Source of the DNA: Domibacillus robiginosus
Lineage (GTDB): Bacteria; Bacillota; Bacilli; Bacillales; Domibacillaceae
Assembly: GCF_000966195.1 (NCBI RefSeq)
Contig: NZ_LAHL01000012.1
Location: 310,001 to 374,000 of the forward strand
Reading direction: 5' to 3'
DNA: 64,000 nt
Shown here piece after piece: positions 1 to 7,512 of the stretch (position 1 is the first letter of the stretch; each line of letters begins with the position of its first letter). The position numbers and the translations under genes are program-made. The notes below the pieces were generated by a model. It did not search any database. It worked only from the letters and a program-made list of their open reading frames with translations, and was not told where the DNA came from.

Positions 1-296
1 GGAACGAAGCCGTCACAGCTGGCAGCTTTATTGGTCAGAAACTCGTTTTAAATGAATTTGTTGCGTATTCCAGCTTCGCTCCACAAATCGACAGCTTAAC
101 GCCAAAAACAGCGGCTATTGTCAGCTTTGCTCTTTGTGGATTTGCCAATATTTCTTCATTGGCGATTTTAATTGGTGGGCTTGGCAATTTAGCGCCATCA
201 CGCCGTCAAGACATTGCCCGTCTCGGACTAAAATCAGTTATAGCCGGTGCGCTTGCTTCCTTGCTCAGCGCTGCAATTGCTGGCATGCTTATTTAA
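1..296 (+). CDS. nupC: NupC-type concentrative nucleoside transporter, C-terminal part
   Basis: The frame is open from the window edge (first full codon at base 3) to a TAA at 294-296 and gives the last 97 residues of a membrane transporter. Seen: the segment [11 protein letters not shown], then a hydrophobic stretch with GFANISS and [11 protein letters not shown], then a last membrane helix ending in AGMLI. These are typical of the C-terminal end of CNT family Na+ or H+/nucleoside symporters, which import nucleosides across the cytoplasmic membrane. The start lies outside the window, so operon membership cannot be judged. No clear terminator separates it from the ohr-like gene 71 bases downstream, so some read-through is possible. 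Confidence 0.85.
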   Translation, partial: NEAVTAGSFIGQKLVLNEFVAYSSFAPQIDSLTPKTAAIVSFALCGFANISSLAILIGGLGNLAPSRRQDIARLGLKSVIAGALASLLSAAIAGMLI

Positions 297-367
297 TGGT
301 TTGGCCGCTTCTTTTGTCGGGGAATGAAGTAAAGAATCAAATCTGACCCAAAAAGGAGCGAGCATTT

Positions 368-796
368 ATGGAACCGCTATACAGCATAACGGTTAATGCA
401 AAGGGCGGGCGGGAAGGAAGCGTCTGGACAGAAGAAGGACCATTAAGCCTTGAACTAACCACACCATCCATTTTAGGCGGCCAAGGACAAATGAGGACCA
501 ACTACCTTGAGTTATTTGGCGCTTCCGTTGCCGCCTGCTATCAAAATGCGGTACAGCAGGCTGCCGGCATTGATGATCATGCAGATGAAACGTTTGCTGA
601 TGTTGCTGCGCAGGTTGATGTATTGAAAGACCCTGAGAGGGGCGGCCACCGTCTCAGCATTATGCTTCATGTAAAATTTTACGGAGGCCGGTTTAATGAA
701 CTGCTTGATCAGCGTGTGATTGATGAAGCGAGCGGATTATGCCCGCTTATTAAAGCCCTCGAGGGTGAATGTGATTTTGCCATTCGGAAATACTAA
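368..796 (+). CDS. Divergent Ohr/OsmC-family peroxiredoxin
   Basis: A 142-residue OsmC/Ohr-fold protein with a good ribosome-binding site (AAGGAGCGAGC, then ATG). Ohr enzymes reduce organic hydroperoxides with two active-site cysteines. Both are visible: Cys57 in ASVAACYQNA and Cys125 in GLCPLIKA. The conserved Arg of the GGREG motif is present at about residue 15. The second cysteine motif reads CPLIKA rather than the CPYSKA of the canonical Ohr encoded at 59467-59889, so this is a diverged paralogue and its substrate may differ. It is a single gene followed at once by a terminator whose stem begins in the stop codon. Confidence 0.85.
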   Translation: MEPLYSITVNAKGGREGSVWTEEGPLSLELTTPSILGGQGQMRTNYLELFGASVAACYQNAVQQAAGIDDHADETFADVAAQVDVLKDPERGGHRLSIMLHVKFYGGRFNELLDQRVIDEASGLCPLIKALEGECDFAIRKY

Positions 797-824
797 AGAA
801 AGAGCTGCAGCTCTTTCTTTTTCT
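795..824 (+). terminator. Terminator of the divergent ohr gene
   Basis: Bases 795-820 form a perfect 13+13 base palindrome (AAAGAAAGAGCTG and its complement) followed by TTCTTTT. The stem starts inside the stop codon. Confidence 0.8.
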
Positions 825-873
825 TTTATCTTGTTTGTGAAAATATTGTCAATTAATTTTTATTCACTTTTTG

Positions 874-898
874 GTTTGATCCTTTTGTTATCGGGAAT
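874..898 (+). promoter_or_regulatory. Candidate sigma-B promoter of the GlsB gene
   Basis: GTTTGA (874-879), 13 bases, GGGAAT (893-898). This is close to the general-stress sigma-B consensus GTTTAA-N12-15-GGGTAT and lies 50 bases before the start of a GlsB/YeaQ gene, a family often stress induced. Confidence 0.55.
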
Positions 899-947
899 AC
901 ATAAACCATGAAAGCATTACAAATAACTTTACCAGGAGGAAAACATC

Positions 948-1199
948 ATGGGCTTTATTATCTTCTTAATTGTCGGTGGAATCATCGGCTGGTTAGCAGG
1001 ACTTATTCTAGGTAAGGATATTCCAGGCGGAATTATCGGCAACATTATCGCAGGTATTATTGGTGCATGGATTGGCGGCGCAATCTTTGGTGATTGGGGA
1101 CCAACCATCGGCGGAATGGCCATTATTCCAGCTTTAATCGGCGCTATCATCCTTGTAGCCATTGTAAGCTTTATCCTTAAAAAAATGCGTCACGCTTAA
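948..1199 (+). CDS. GlsB/YeaQ/YmgE-family small membrane protein
   Basis: An 83-residue, very hydrophobic, glycine-rich protein behind a strong ribosome-binding site (CAGGAGGAAAACATC, then ATG). It shows the pattern of the transglycosylase-associated GlsB/YeaQ/YmgE family: three membrane segments rich in GG and GI pairs, the conserved motif GGIIGWLAG at residues 10-18, and a basic C-terminal tail KKMRHA. The name of the family is historical; no enzymatic residues are visible and the role is probably a stress-related envelope function. The upstream sigma-B-like promoter supports stress induction. Single gene with its own bidirectional terminator. Confidence 0.85.
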   Translation: MGFIIFLIVGGIIGWLAGLILGKDIPGGIIGNIIAGIIGAWIGGAIFGDWGPTIGGMAIIPALIGAIILVAIVSFILKKMRHA

Positions 1200-1200
1200 T

Positions 1201-1238
1201 AAAAAACGTCATCCTTTTCAAAAGGATGACGTTTTTTT
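1201..1238. terminator. Bidirectional terminator between glsB and metC
   Basis: Perfect stem AAAACGTCATCCTTTT / AAAAGGATGACGTTTT with A and T tracts on both sides, serving the plus-strand glsB gene and the minus-strand metI-metC operon. Confidence 0.85.
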
Positions 1239-1241
1239 GCA

Positions 1242-2399
1242 TTATTCTTGAAAAGCTTGTTCAAAATCCCGAATTAAATCATCTGGAGATTCAAGACCAA
1301 CCGACAGCCGCAGCAATCCGTCCCGAATGCCACGCTTGTCCCGTTCTGAATCCGGCATTGCTGCATGAGACATTTTAGGCGGATACGATAAAATAGACTC
1401 GACCGCCCCAAGACTAACAGCAAATACTGGAATTTGTGCACGTGCTGTAAAGCGGCGAACAGCATCAGCGTCTTCTAACTCGAATGATAACACAGCGCCT
1501 CCGCCTGCTGCCTGACGAAAGTGAACAGCATGGCCTGGATGCTCGGTAAGGCCTGGGTAGTAAACATGCTTTACTTTTGGGTGAGAAGCGAGGTAATGAG
1601 CAATTTCAGCTGCCCCTTTTTGCGATTGCTCCATCCGGACTGATAATGTTTTTAATCCTCTCAGCACAAGCCAGCAGTCCTGAACCCCAAGCACCGCCCC
1701 AAACGAGTTTTGCAGTGCATAAAATTGAGCCGCTAAATCCTCATCCTTTGCGACCGCAAGGCCGGCTAATACATCACTATGCCCGGACAAAAATTTGGTT
1801 GCACTATGAAGAACAAGATCAACACCGAGCTCAATCGGCCGCTGCAGATAAGGGGTTAAAAAGGTATTGTCTAGGAATGTCAGACATCCATTTGCTTTAG
1901 CCAGCTTCACAACTCCCTCAATATCTGTTACCTTCAGCAGTGGATTAGACGGTGTTTCCATATAAATCACTTTTGTGTTTGGCTGAATGGCTTCAGCAAC
2001 AGCATCCAGATCCGTCATATCGACAAATGTATGTTCAATGCCAAAACGCGTGAGCACAGATGTAACCATTCGAAACGTGCCGCCATATACGTCATCTGTC
2101 ACCACTACATGATCGCCTTTTGATAGGAGCATAAATGCAGTAGAAATCGCCGCCATACCGGAAGCAAAAGCAAAGCCACGCACACCGCCTTCTAATTCAG
2201 CAATTGCTGCTTCAAGCGTTTCACGGGTCGGATTGCCGGACCGACTGTAATCATACTGGCCGAATGAATCAAAGTCAGATTGATGAAACGTAGATGCATG
2301 CTGAATCGGCACACTGACTGCACCGGTATTCGGATCGAATTTATGATTGTTATGAAGTAATTTGGTTTGAAATGTATAATCGCTCAATTCGTTGTTCAT
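1242..2399 (-). CDS. metC: Cystathionine beta-lyase
   Basis: A 385-residue fold-type I PLP enzyme of the Cys/Met metabolism family. Visible landmarks: YDYSRSGNPTR near residues 49-59, the cofactor-stacking tyrosine in DDVYGG at about 105, and the PLP lysine in LHSATKFLSGHSD (Lys202). It is the second gene of a two-gene operon: its ATG overlaps the metI stop codon by 4 bases. In Bacillus the pair MetI-MetC converts acetylhomoserine and cysteine to cystathionine and then to homocysteine. The family is close-knit, so beta-lyase activity rests on gene order and similarity rather than on a diagnostic residue. Control is expected from the SAM riboswitch ahead of metI. Confidence 0.85.
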   Translation of the reverse strand: MNNELSDYTFQTKLLHNNHKFDPNTGAVSVPIQHASTFHQSDFDSFGQYDYSRSGNPTRETLEAAIAELEGGVRGFAFASGMAAISTAFMLLSKGDHVVVTDDVYGGTFRMVTSVLTRFGIEHTFVDMTDLDAVAEAIQPNTKVIYMETPSNPLLKVTDIEGVVKLAKANGCLTFLDNTFLTPYLQRPIELGVDLVLHSATKFLSGHSDVLAGLAVAKDEDLAAQFYALQNSFGAVLGVQDCWLVLRGLKTLSVRMEQSQKGAAEIAHYLASHPKVKHVYYPGLTEHPGHAVHFRQAAGGGAVLSFELEDADAVRRFTARAQIPVFAVSLGAVESILSYPPKMSHAAMPDSERDKRGIRDGLLRLSVGLESPDDLIRDFEQAFQE

Positions 2400-3496
2400 C
2401 CCTTCATTTTTTGAAATGCCTGCTTGAGATCTGCAATTAAATCCTCCGCATGCTCGATCCCGATTGAAAAACGTAAAAGCCGGTTACAGACGCCGTTGGC
2501 AACGCGGATTTCTTCCGGTATATCCATATGGGTTTGTGTGGCTGGATACGTCATAAGGCTCTCTACGCCGCCCAGGCTTTCCGCAAAGGAAATAATCTCC
2601 AAGTTTTGCAGGAATGCATTTACCCACTCTTCTGACTTCAGGCGGAATGACAGCATACCGCCCTGTCCCGGATATAAAACGTCTGTAATATCATCATGCC
2701 CTTCCAAAAATGCCGCAATTTTTTGACCGTTTTCTGTATGCTGCTTCATACGCAGGCTGAGCGTTTTCATGCCGCGGACAAGCAGCCAGGAATCAAATGG
2801 CGCGAGCACGGCGCCGATTGCATTTTGAAAATCAAAAACACGAGCCGCCAATTCTTCACCTTTTACAGCAATTAAGCCGGCCAGCAGGTCATTGTGCCCG
2901 CCAAGATATTTCGTGGCACTGTGAAGAACAATATCGGCACCCTGCTCAATAGGGCGCTGCAGCACTGGCGTATAAAACGTATTATCCACAATCAGCAGCA
3001 GGCCGTTTTCTTTTGCAAAATCAGAAACGTCTTTGATGCTAATTTCGTTCATAAGCGGGTTGGTCGGCGTCTCCAAAAAGATCGCTTTTGTTTTCTCGGT
3101 TACCATTTTTTTTGTTTCACTTAACGTTTCAAAGCTGTCATATGTAAAGTCGAGACCAAACTTTTTCCAGGCTTTTTCAAATAATCGGTACGTGCCACCG
3201 TACAAGTCAGCCGATACTAAGAAATGATCACCCGGCTCAAACAAAGACATTAACGTATGGATAGCGGCCATGCCGGATGAAAAAGCAAATCCTGCATCTG
3301 CTCCTTCAAGATCAGCGATCGCTTTTTCAACGACCTCGCGCGTTGGATTTCCTGTCCGCACATAGTCATAGCCTGTTGACATGCCAATTCCCTCGTGGCG
3401 ATAAGCTGTTGAAAAATAAACAGGCGGATTCACTGTTCCAGTTGGATTGTTTGTACGGTTGCCGATTTGAGCAAGCTTTGTTTCAATATTTGTCAT
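2396..3496 (-). CDS. metI: Cystathionine gamma-synthase / O-acetylhomoserine thiolyase
   Basis: A 366-residue PLP enzyme of the Cys/Met metabolism family, first gene of the metI-metC operon. Seen: YDYVRTGNPTR at 43-53, DLYGGTYR at 97-104 and the PLP lysine in LHSATKYLGGHND (Lys196). It would join acetylhomoserine with cysteine (or sulfide) in methionine synthesis. I chose the ATG at 3496 because AAGGAGCGAT stands just upstream; the frame stays open for 24 more codons, but those run through the riboswitch terminator. The SAM riboswitch directly upstream fits the methionine role. Confidence 0.88.
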   Translation of the reverse strand: MTNIETKLAQIGNRTNNPTGTVNPPVYFSTAYRHEGIGMSTGYDYVRTGNPTREVVEKAIADLEGADAGFAFSSGMAAIHTLMSLFEPGDHFLVSADLYGGTYRLFEKAWKKFGLDFTYDSFETLSETKKMVTEKTKAIFLETPTNPLMNEISIKDVSDFAKENGLLLIVDNTFYTPVLQRPIEQGADIVLHSATKYLGGHNDLLAGLIAVKGEELAARVFDFQNAIGAVLAPFDSWLLVRGMKTLSLRMKQHTENGQKIAAFLEGHDDITDVLYPGQGGMLSFRLKSEEWVNAFLQNLEIISFAESLGGVESLMTYPATQTHMDIPEEIRVANGVCNRLLRFSIGIEHAEDLIADLKQAFQKMKG

Positions 3497-3516
3497 TTCT
3501 ATCGCTCCTTTTAATA

Positions 3517-3665
3517 TAAAAAAAACAAGCCTCCATGGAAGAAGGCTTGTTTTTACACTTCTTCTCATCTCCCGGACGGTGTCAGTCCGCTGGATTTAGC
3601 ACCTTTGCCGATACGGCCGGTTGCTGAAGCATCGTCGGGCCAGTCCCTCCGCTTCTCTTGATAAG
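3517..3665 (-). ncRNA. SAM-I (S-box) riboswitch with terminator
   Basis: On the minus strand the leader of metI shows the S-box signature in order: CTTATCAAGAG (3664-3654), GGAGGGACTGGCCC, GATGCTTCAGCAACC, AAAGGTGCTAAATCC and a final GGGAGATGAGAAG. It is followed by a terminator (3517-3555) with the stem AAGCCTTCTTCCATGGAGGCTT and a T tract. Established behaviour: SAM binding favours the terminator and switches the operon off when methionine is plentiful. Confidence 0.95.
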
Positions 3666-3756
3666 GTTTGTTTAATTGATCTTATTTTTTAATGTACAGG
3701 AAAAAAGAAAAGAACACAACCCTTTTATTCATCGGGACATTTTTTGCCCGATTCTA

Positions 3757-3785
3757 TTTACAACCTTTCTGAAAAGCGATACAAT
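3757..3785 (+). promoter_or_regulatory. Sigma-A-type promoter of malic enzyme gene
   Basis: TTTACA (3757-3762), 17-base spacer, TACAAT (3780-3785), about 88 bases ahead of the TTG start. Confidence 0.6.
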
Positions 3786-3872
3786 ACAAAAATAAATTTT
3801 CAGAAAATTAAAACCGATTTCTGGTTTGTATGGCTATGAAAATCAAAAACTGAACAGAAAAGAGGAATCACA

Positions 3873-5132
3873 TTGAAAGATTTACGTCAGAATGCACTTG
3901 ACCTTCACCGTCACTATCAAGGAAAGCTAGAAACAGCAGCGAAAATGGGCGTTACAGACTTAAACGATTTAAGCCTTGTTTATTCGCCAGGCGTGGCTGA
4001 ACCCTGCCTTGAGATTCACGAAAACCCGGAAAATCTGTATGAGTATACGATGAAAGCTAACACCGTGGCAGTGGTATCAGACGGTTCAGCTGTTCTCGGA
4101 TTGGGAGATATCGGCGCACATGCTTCTCTTCCCGTAATGGAGGGGAAAGCGATTTTATTTAAAAACTTTGGCGGCGTGGATGCTTTTCCGATTTGCATTA
4201 ATAGCAGCGATCCAGAAGACATTATCCGGACTGTAAAACTTACTGCCTCATCCTTTGGCGGCATTAATTTAGAAGATATCAAAGCGCCCAACTGCTTTTT
4301 GATTGAGGAGCGTCTCAGAAAGGAAATGGATATTCCTGTTTTTCATGATGATCAGCACGGTACAGCGATCGTTACAGCTGCCGGTTTAATTAATGCGTTG
4401 AAGATTGTGGACAAGTCCTTTTCTGATATTAAAATTGTCATTAATGGTGCCGGTTCGGCTGGTATAGCCATCGCTAAACTGCTTCAGGCATTTAACGTAA
4501 ATAATATAATTATGTGTGATACGAAAGGAGCAATTTACGAGGGACGAACCGCTGGGATGAACCCAATCAAAGAAGAAATTGCTTCGTTTACCAACCCGGA
4601 TAAAGTGAGCGGACCGCTTGAGGAAGCGGTAAAGAACAGCGATGTGTTTATCGGTGTTTCTGCTGCCGGAGCACTGACACCGACTATGATCGAGACGATG
4701 AAGAAGGATGCGATTGTGTTTGCAATGGCCAACCCAACGCCAGAAATTTTACCGGCAGATGCCAAAGCAGCCGGTGTACGGGTGATCGGCACAGGCCGCT
4801 CCGACTTTCCAAATCAAGTCAACAATGTTTTAGCTTTTCCAGGTATTTTCCGGGGTGCACTTGATACGCGGGCCTCAGATATCAATGAGGAAATGAAAAT
4901 GGCTGCTGCTTTTGCCATTGCCTCTCTTGTAAGCGATCAAGAACGCTCTGAGGAATATATTATCCCATCTGCATTTGATCCGCGTGTAGCGCCAGAAGTG
5001 GCTGCTGCTGTTGCGCAGGCAGCGATGGATACTGGCGTTGCGCGAAAACATGTTTCTGTTGAAGCAATCCGCCATAAAACGTACCAGCTTTCTTCTCTTC
5101 AAGTAAAGCCGGCAGCGAACTCACTTTCTTAA
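3873..5132 (+). CDS. NAD(P)-dependent malic enzyme (YtsJ/MleA type)
   Basis: A 419-residue short-form malic enzyme that decarboxylates malate to pyruvate. Seen: the N-terminal catalytic Tyr in SLVYSPGVAEPC (Tyr37), the catalytic Lys in VMEGKAILF (Lys92), FHDDQHGTA at 157-165, the dinucleotide-binding loop NGAGSAG at 191-197 and MANPTPEI downstream. Length matches the 410-440-residue bacterial single-domain class. The start is a TTG after AGAGGAATCACA. The cofactor (NAD or NADP) cannot be read safely from the sequence. It is a single gene whose terminator has been duplicated around an inserted repeat element (copy A). Confidence 0.88.
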   Translation: MKDLRQNALDLHRHYQGKLETAAKMGVTDLNDLSLVYSPGVAEPCLEIHENPENLYEYTMKANTVAVVSDGSAVLGLGDIGAHASLPVMEGKAILFKNFGGVDAFPICINSSDPEDIIRTVKLTASSFGGINLEDIKAPNCFLIEERLRKEMDIPVFHDDQHGTAIVTAAGLINALKIVDKSFSDIKIVINGAGSAGIAIAKLLQAFNVNNIIMCDTKGAIYEGRTAGMNPIKEEIASFTNPDKVSGPLEEAVKNSDVFIGVSAAGALTPTMIETMKKDAIVFAMANPTPEILPADAKAAGVRVIGTGRSDFPNQVNNVLAFPGIFRGALDTRASDINEEMKMAAAFAIASLVSDQERSEEYIIPSAFDPRVAPEVAAAVAQAAMDTGVARKHVSVEAIRHKTYQLSSLQVKPAANSLS

Positions 5133-5141
5133 ATCGTTATA

Positions 5142-5169
5142 TGAAAAACCCTTTTTATTTAGGTTTTTT
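5142..5169 (+). terminator. Terminator of malic enzyme gene, proximal copy
   Basis: AAAAACCC...AGGTTTTTT hairpin just after the stop codon. A near-identical copy lies at 5443-5474 on the far side of repeat A, so this is the left member of an apparent duplicated target. Confidence 0.65.
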
Positions 5170-5442
5170 CAGTGTATAAACAAAATCTTTCGCTTTAAAA
5201 AAAGAGCCGATACGCGGTGTTGAAAATTCATAAGCAAAGACTGAATAAATATTTTCTCGTTTTCAAACAGAAAAGTACGACCTTATGAGCTCTATACAAT
5301 CTTGTCGTAAGCTACTTGGCGGCGGGAGGGCAAAGGTTCCTATAGGCTTAGCGCCTGGTCCATGGAAGGCAGAGCTGCCTGGACTCCCGCCGATCCATCC
5401 CATTTATGTGTACGGTCATTTATGACATTTGTGTACAATCTG
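5170..5442 (+). repeat. Structured repeat element, copy A (terminator-inserted)
   Basis: A 273-base element without a convincing reading frame, homologous along its whole length to copy B at 33950-34199 (given here in the orientation of the upstream gene). It begins CAGTGTATAAACAAA and ends TTTGTGTACAATCTG, which pair as imperfect terminal inverted repeats (about 12 of 17). Shared internal blocks include AAAAAAAGAGCCGATA, TACGACCTTAT, CTTGTCGTAAGC versus CTTGTAGCAAGC, ACTTGGCGGCG, AGCGCCTG and CCATGGAA. A strong hairpin GGCGGGAG/CTCCCGCC occupies its right half. It lies between two copies of the malic enzyme terminator. Most likely a small non-autonomous mobile element; a structured RNA is also possible. 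Confidence 0.75.
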
Positions 5443-5474
5443 AAAAAAACCCTTCTATTTAGGGTTTTTTTTTC
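5443..5474 (+). terminator. Terminator duplicate on the far side of repeat A
   Basis: AAAAAAACCC...AGGGTTTTTTTTT; the core CCCTTCTATTTAGGG matches the proximal copy with a substitution and a one-base length change. Confidence 0.65.
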
Positions 5475-5611
5475 ATATAAGGCCGTTTATGGCATATAAA
5501 TTAAGGTAATGTAAATAAATATCATTTAATTATTAATTTATTGTAAAGTTTATGTTAAGATATAAGTATAGATATTGACAAATGGAAATGGAGGAAGGAG
5601 TGGAATGAGCT

Positions 5612-5887
5612 ATGACAGTAGCTGAATTTTACGGAGGAGTTGAATATTCTGTTACGCAATTTGCGATACAGCTTACAAAAGAAATAAAGGAAAAAATCGT
5701 TAAGCGCGATTTATTTTATAAAGAGCAAATTACCCACTATATCGAATGCCACGCATCACGCTTTATTCAGTCATTAACCCTCTCACCAGCCGTTTCAGCT
5801 GTGATGAAAAAGGAAATTATCCATCATGTGCTCTTCAAGCTGAAACCGGTTATGAACCGTCATGTTGTTTTCCAAGTGATCAAATAA
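5612..5887 (+). CDS. Hypothetical 91-residue protein
   Basis: I do not recognise this protein. It is preceded by a very strong ribosome-binding site (GGAGGAAGGAGTGG, ATG after GAGCT) and ends at a clear terminator, which supports a real gene. The sequence looks helical and soluble: it has charged heptad-like stretches (KEIKEKIVKRDL), a single cysteine at about residue 46 (YIECHASRF) and a histidine-containing C-terminal half (IIHHVLFKLKP). There is no signal peptide or membrane segment. It stands alone between repeat A and the convergent yuiD gene. The 140 bases ahead of it are very AT-rich and probably hold its promoter, but I see no clean consensus. Confidence 0.6.
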   Translation: MTVAEFYGGVEYSVTQFAIQLTKEIKEKIVKRDLFYKEQITHYIECHASRFIQSLTLSPAVSAVMKKEIIHHVLFKLKPVMNRHVVFQVIK

Positions 5888-5915
5888 AAAAGCACCCTCG
5901 ACGGGTGCTTTTTTC
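5886..5915. terminator. Bidirectional terminator
   Basis: AAAAAAGCACCC / GGGTGCTTTTTT hairpin between two convergent genes (the 91-residue gene and yuiD). Confidence 0.8.
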
Positions 5916-5916
5916 G

Positions 5917-6453
5917 TTACCATTGATGTTTTCGTCGATTGATTTCGCGCCGATTGTAAATTTGCTTTTTTTGTTCTGATTTTCGCAGTCCGTCTTCGAT
6001 TTTTGCAGAAACAATGCCAAGGAGAACACCGAGCAGGGCGCCTGCCCCTACTTCGATCGGCTGGTGGCCGAGCAACTCCTTTAATTCTTTTTCGCGCTGT
6101 ACATATTGAAAACTCGGAAATTCACCGGAAAATTTAGCGAGATTGTTCTCCAGATCATTGACCAGCTGGGCAATTTCTCCCGTATGACGGCGGATGCCTT
6201 GAGCATCATACATCACAATGACGCCAAAAACAGTCGCTAACGCTGTTTCCGTATGGCGCCATCCCTTATTTGCAGCCACATAAGAAGCCAGTGCCGACAC
6301 GCCGGCGGAGTGAGAGCTTGGCATGCCACCTGTTGTAAAAGCTTGTTTTACGTCCCAATTGCCGCTCACTTTTTTATGAGTCAAAATTTTCAATCCTTGT
6401 GCAATGCCAATGGCTGACAGTGCTGAAATGATACCACGGTTCATTTTTTCCAT
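5917..6453 (-). CDS. yuiD: Divergent PAP2-family membrane protein (YuiD/DUF212)
   Basis: A 178-residue membrane protein with the divergent PAP2 motif GGMPSSHSAGVSALAS near residues 42-57 and VMYDAQGIRRHTGEIAQ at about 80-96, both characteristic of the DUF212/YuiD family related to acid phosphatase/vanadium haloperoxidase-type phosphatases. The C-terminal part repeats a hydrophobic glycine-rich segment (GAGALLGVLLGIV) and ends in a basic tail. The likely role is membrane lipid phosphate hydrolysis, inferred from the fold only. The start at 6453 is set by GGAGGCGTAGG seven bases upstream; a second Met lies three codons in. Confidence 0.82.
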   Translation of the reverse strand: MEKMNRGIISALSAIGIAQGLKILTHKKVSGNWDVKQAFTTGGMPSSHSAGVSALASYVAANKGWRHTETALATVFGVIVMYDAQGIRRHTGEIAQLVNDLENNLAKFSGEFPSFQYVQREKELKELLGHQPIEVGAGALLGVLLGIVSAKIEDGLRKSEQKKQIYNRREINRRKHQW

Positions 6454-6541
6454 TCCTACGCCTCCACTTCACTTGTGCACATATCTTCTCCTTTTTTCAT
6501 ACCCAAAACCTGGCTCTTATATGCAAACAAGCTTCATTTTG

Positions 6542-7440
6542 TTACGTAGTGATAATGAGATGCATGGCTTTTTCTTGAATAGAAATGGCAGCGGGCGTCA
6601 TGCCAATTACTTCACCATCAATCATTACCGGTACCGGCCGGCTCGTTTGAACCATGATGCTTTTTCCTTTTTTATAGGTAACACCTGTGTGCAGCAGCGG
6701 GTCCCCTTTTATAAGAAGCGGAAACAGCCGAAAAAGCAGCCGGCTTCTCGACACAGTATGCACAAGTGTAATATCAGCTACACCATCAATAGGATGTGCA
6801 TACGGACAAATAACAAGCCCTCCCCCGTATAAAGACGTATTGCCGCTTGCAATCATCCAGGTTCGGTCTGATATGTATTGATCCTGATCAATCGTAACGA
6901 CACTTCGGAATGGCTTATAGCGAATAGTAGATGAAAGAGCGCTTAGCTTATAAGAAAAGCTGCCTGCTCCCAGTTTATGAAGCATTTTTTTATAAAAAGC
7001 CCTGTCCTCCTGTCCGGCGATATAAGCATCTAGGCCAATACCAGAAACCGTCAGCCCAACGCTGTTATTAACTTTCAGCACGTCGATCAGCTCCGGATTT
7101 TTTGACAACAGTCCTTCTACAAAAGTATGCGGATTTTTTGTCAGCCCAAACATACGGGCAAGATCATTTCCCGACCCGGCCGGAAGCAAAGCGGCCGCTG
7201 TATCCGTGTACACAAGATCCTGTATAACCGCATGAAAGGTTCCGTCGCCGCCGATCACTGCCACAGCTTTTATCTTTTTTCTTTGACCCGCTTCCAAATA
7301 AACTCGCGGGCTGCTACATCCGAACCTCCCACAAGCGCTTCATAAGGAACCAGTTTCTTTTTTAAAATCCTCTCAACTTTCTTCCATAAAAAAACCGCCT
7401 GTCCGTTTCCGGAAGACGGGTTGATAATAAATAGGTACAT
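6542..7440 (-). pseudogene. dagK: Diacylglycerol/lipid kinase, frameshifted in a poly-A run
   Basis: Two adjoining frames together make one complete lipid kinase of the DagK/YerQ/BmrU type (about 300 residues). The first frame (start near 7440) has the family N-terminus MYLFIINPSSGNG and stops after VKEKR. The second frame, one base out of register, continues KIKAVAVIGGDGTFHAV, then LPAGSGNDLAR, and runs to the natural C-terminus. The break falls in the run GAAAAAAG around 7275; one extra A would read VKEKKIKAVAVIGGDGTF, matching the family. The enzyme would phosphorylate diacylglycerol for lipid recycling. It could be a true mutation, a homopolymer sequencing error, or be rescued by slippage on the A run. 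Confidence 0.8.
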
Positions 7441-7512
7441 TGCTTCACCCGGCCTCATTTTAAATGCGTTTTTCTTATCATAGCACGAAAAAAGGCCTGC
7501 TTATTTGCTTTT

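Noticed and set aside
3497-3568. Longer N-terminus for MetI
   Set aside because: The added codons run through the SAM riboswitch terminator; the AAGGAGCGAT site fixes the start at 3496.
5170-5442. Repeat A/B as a group IIC intron, which also inserts after terminators
   Set aside because: No intron boundary or domain V pattern seen, no reverse transcriptase, and such introns do not duplicate the target.
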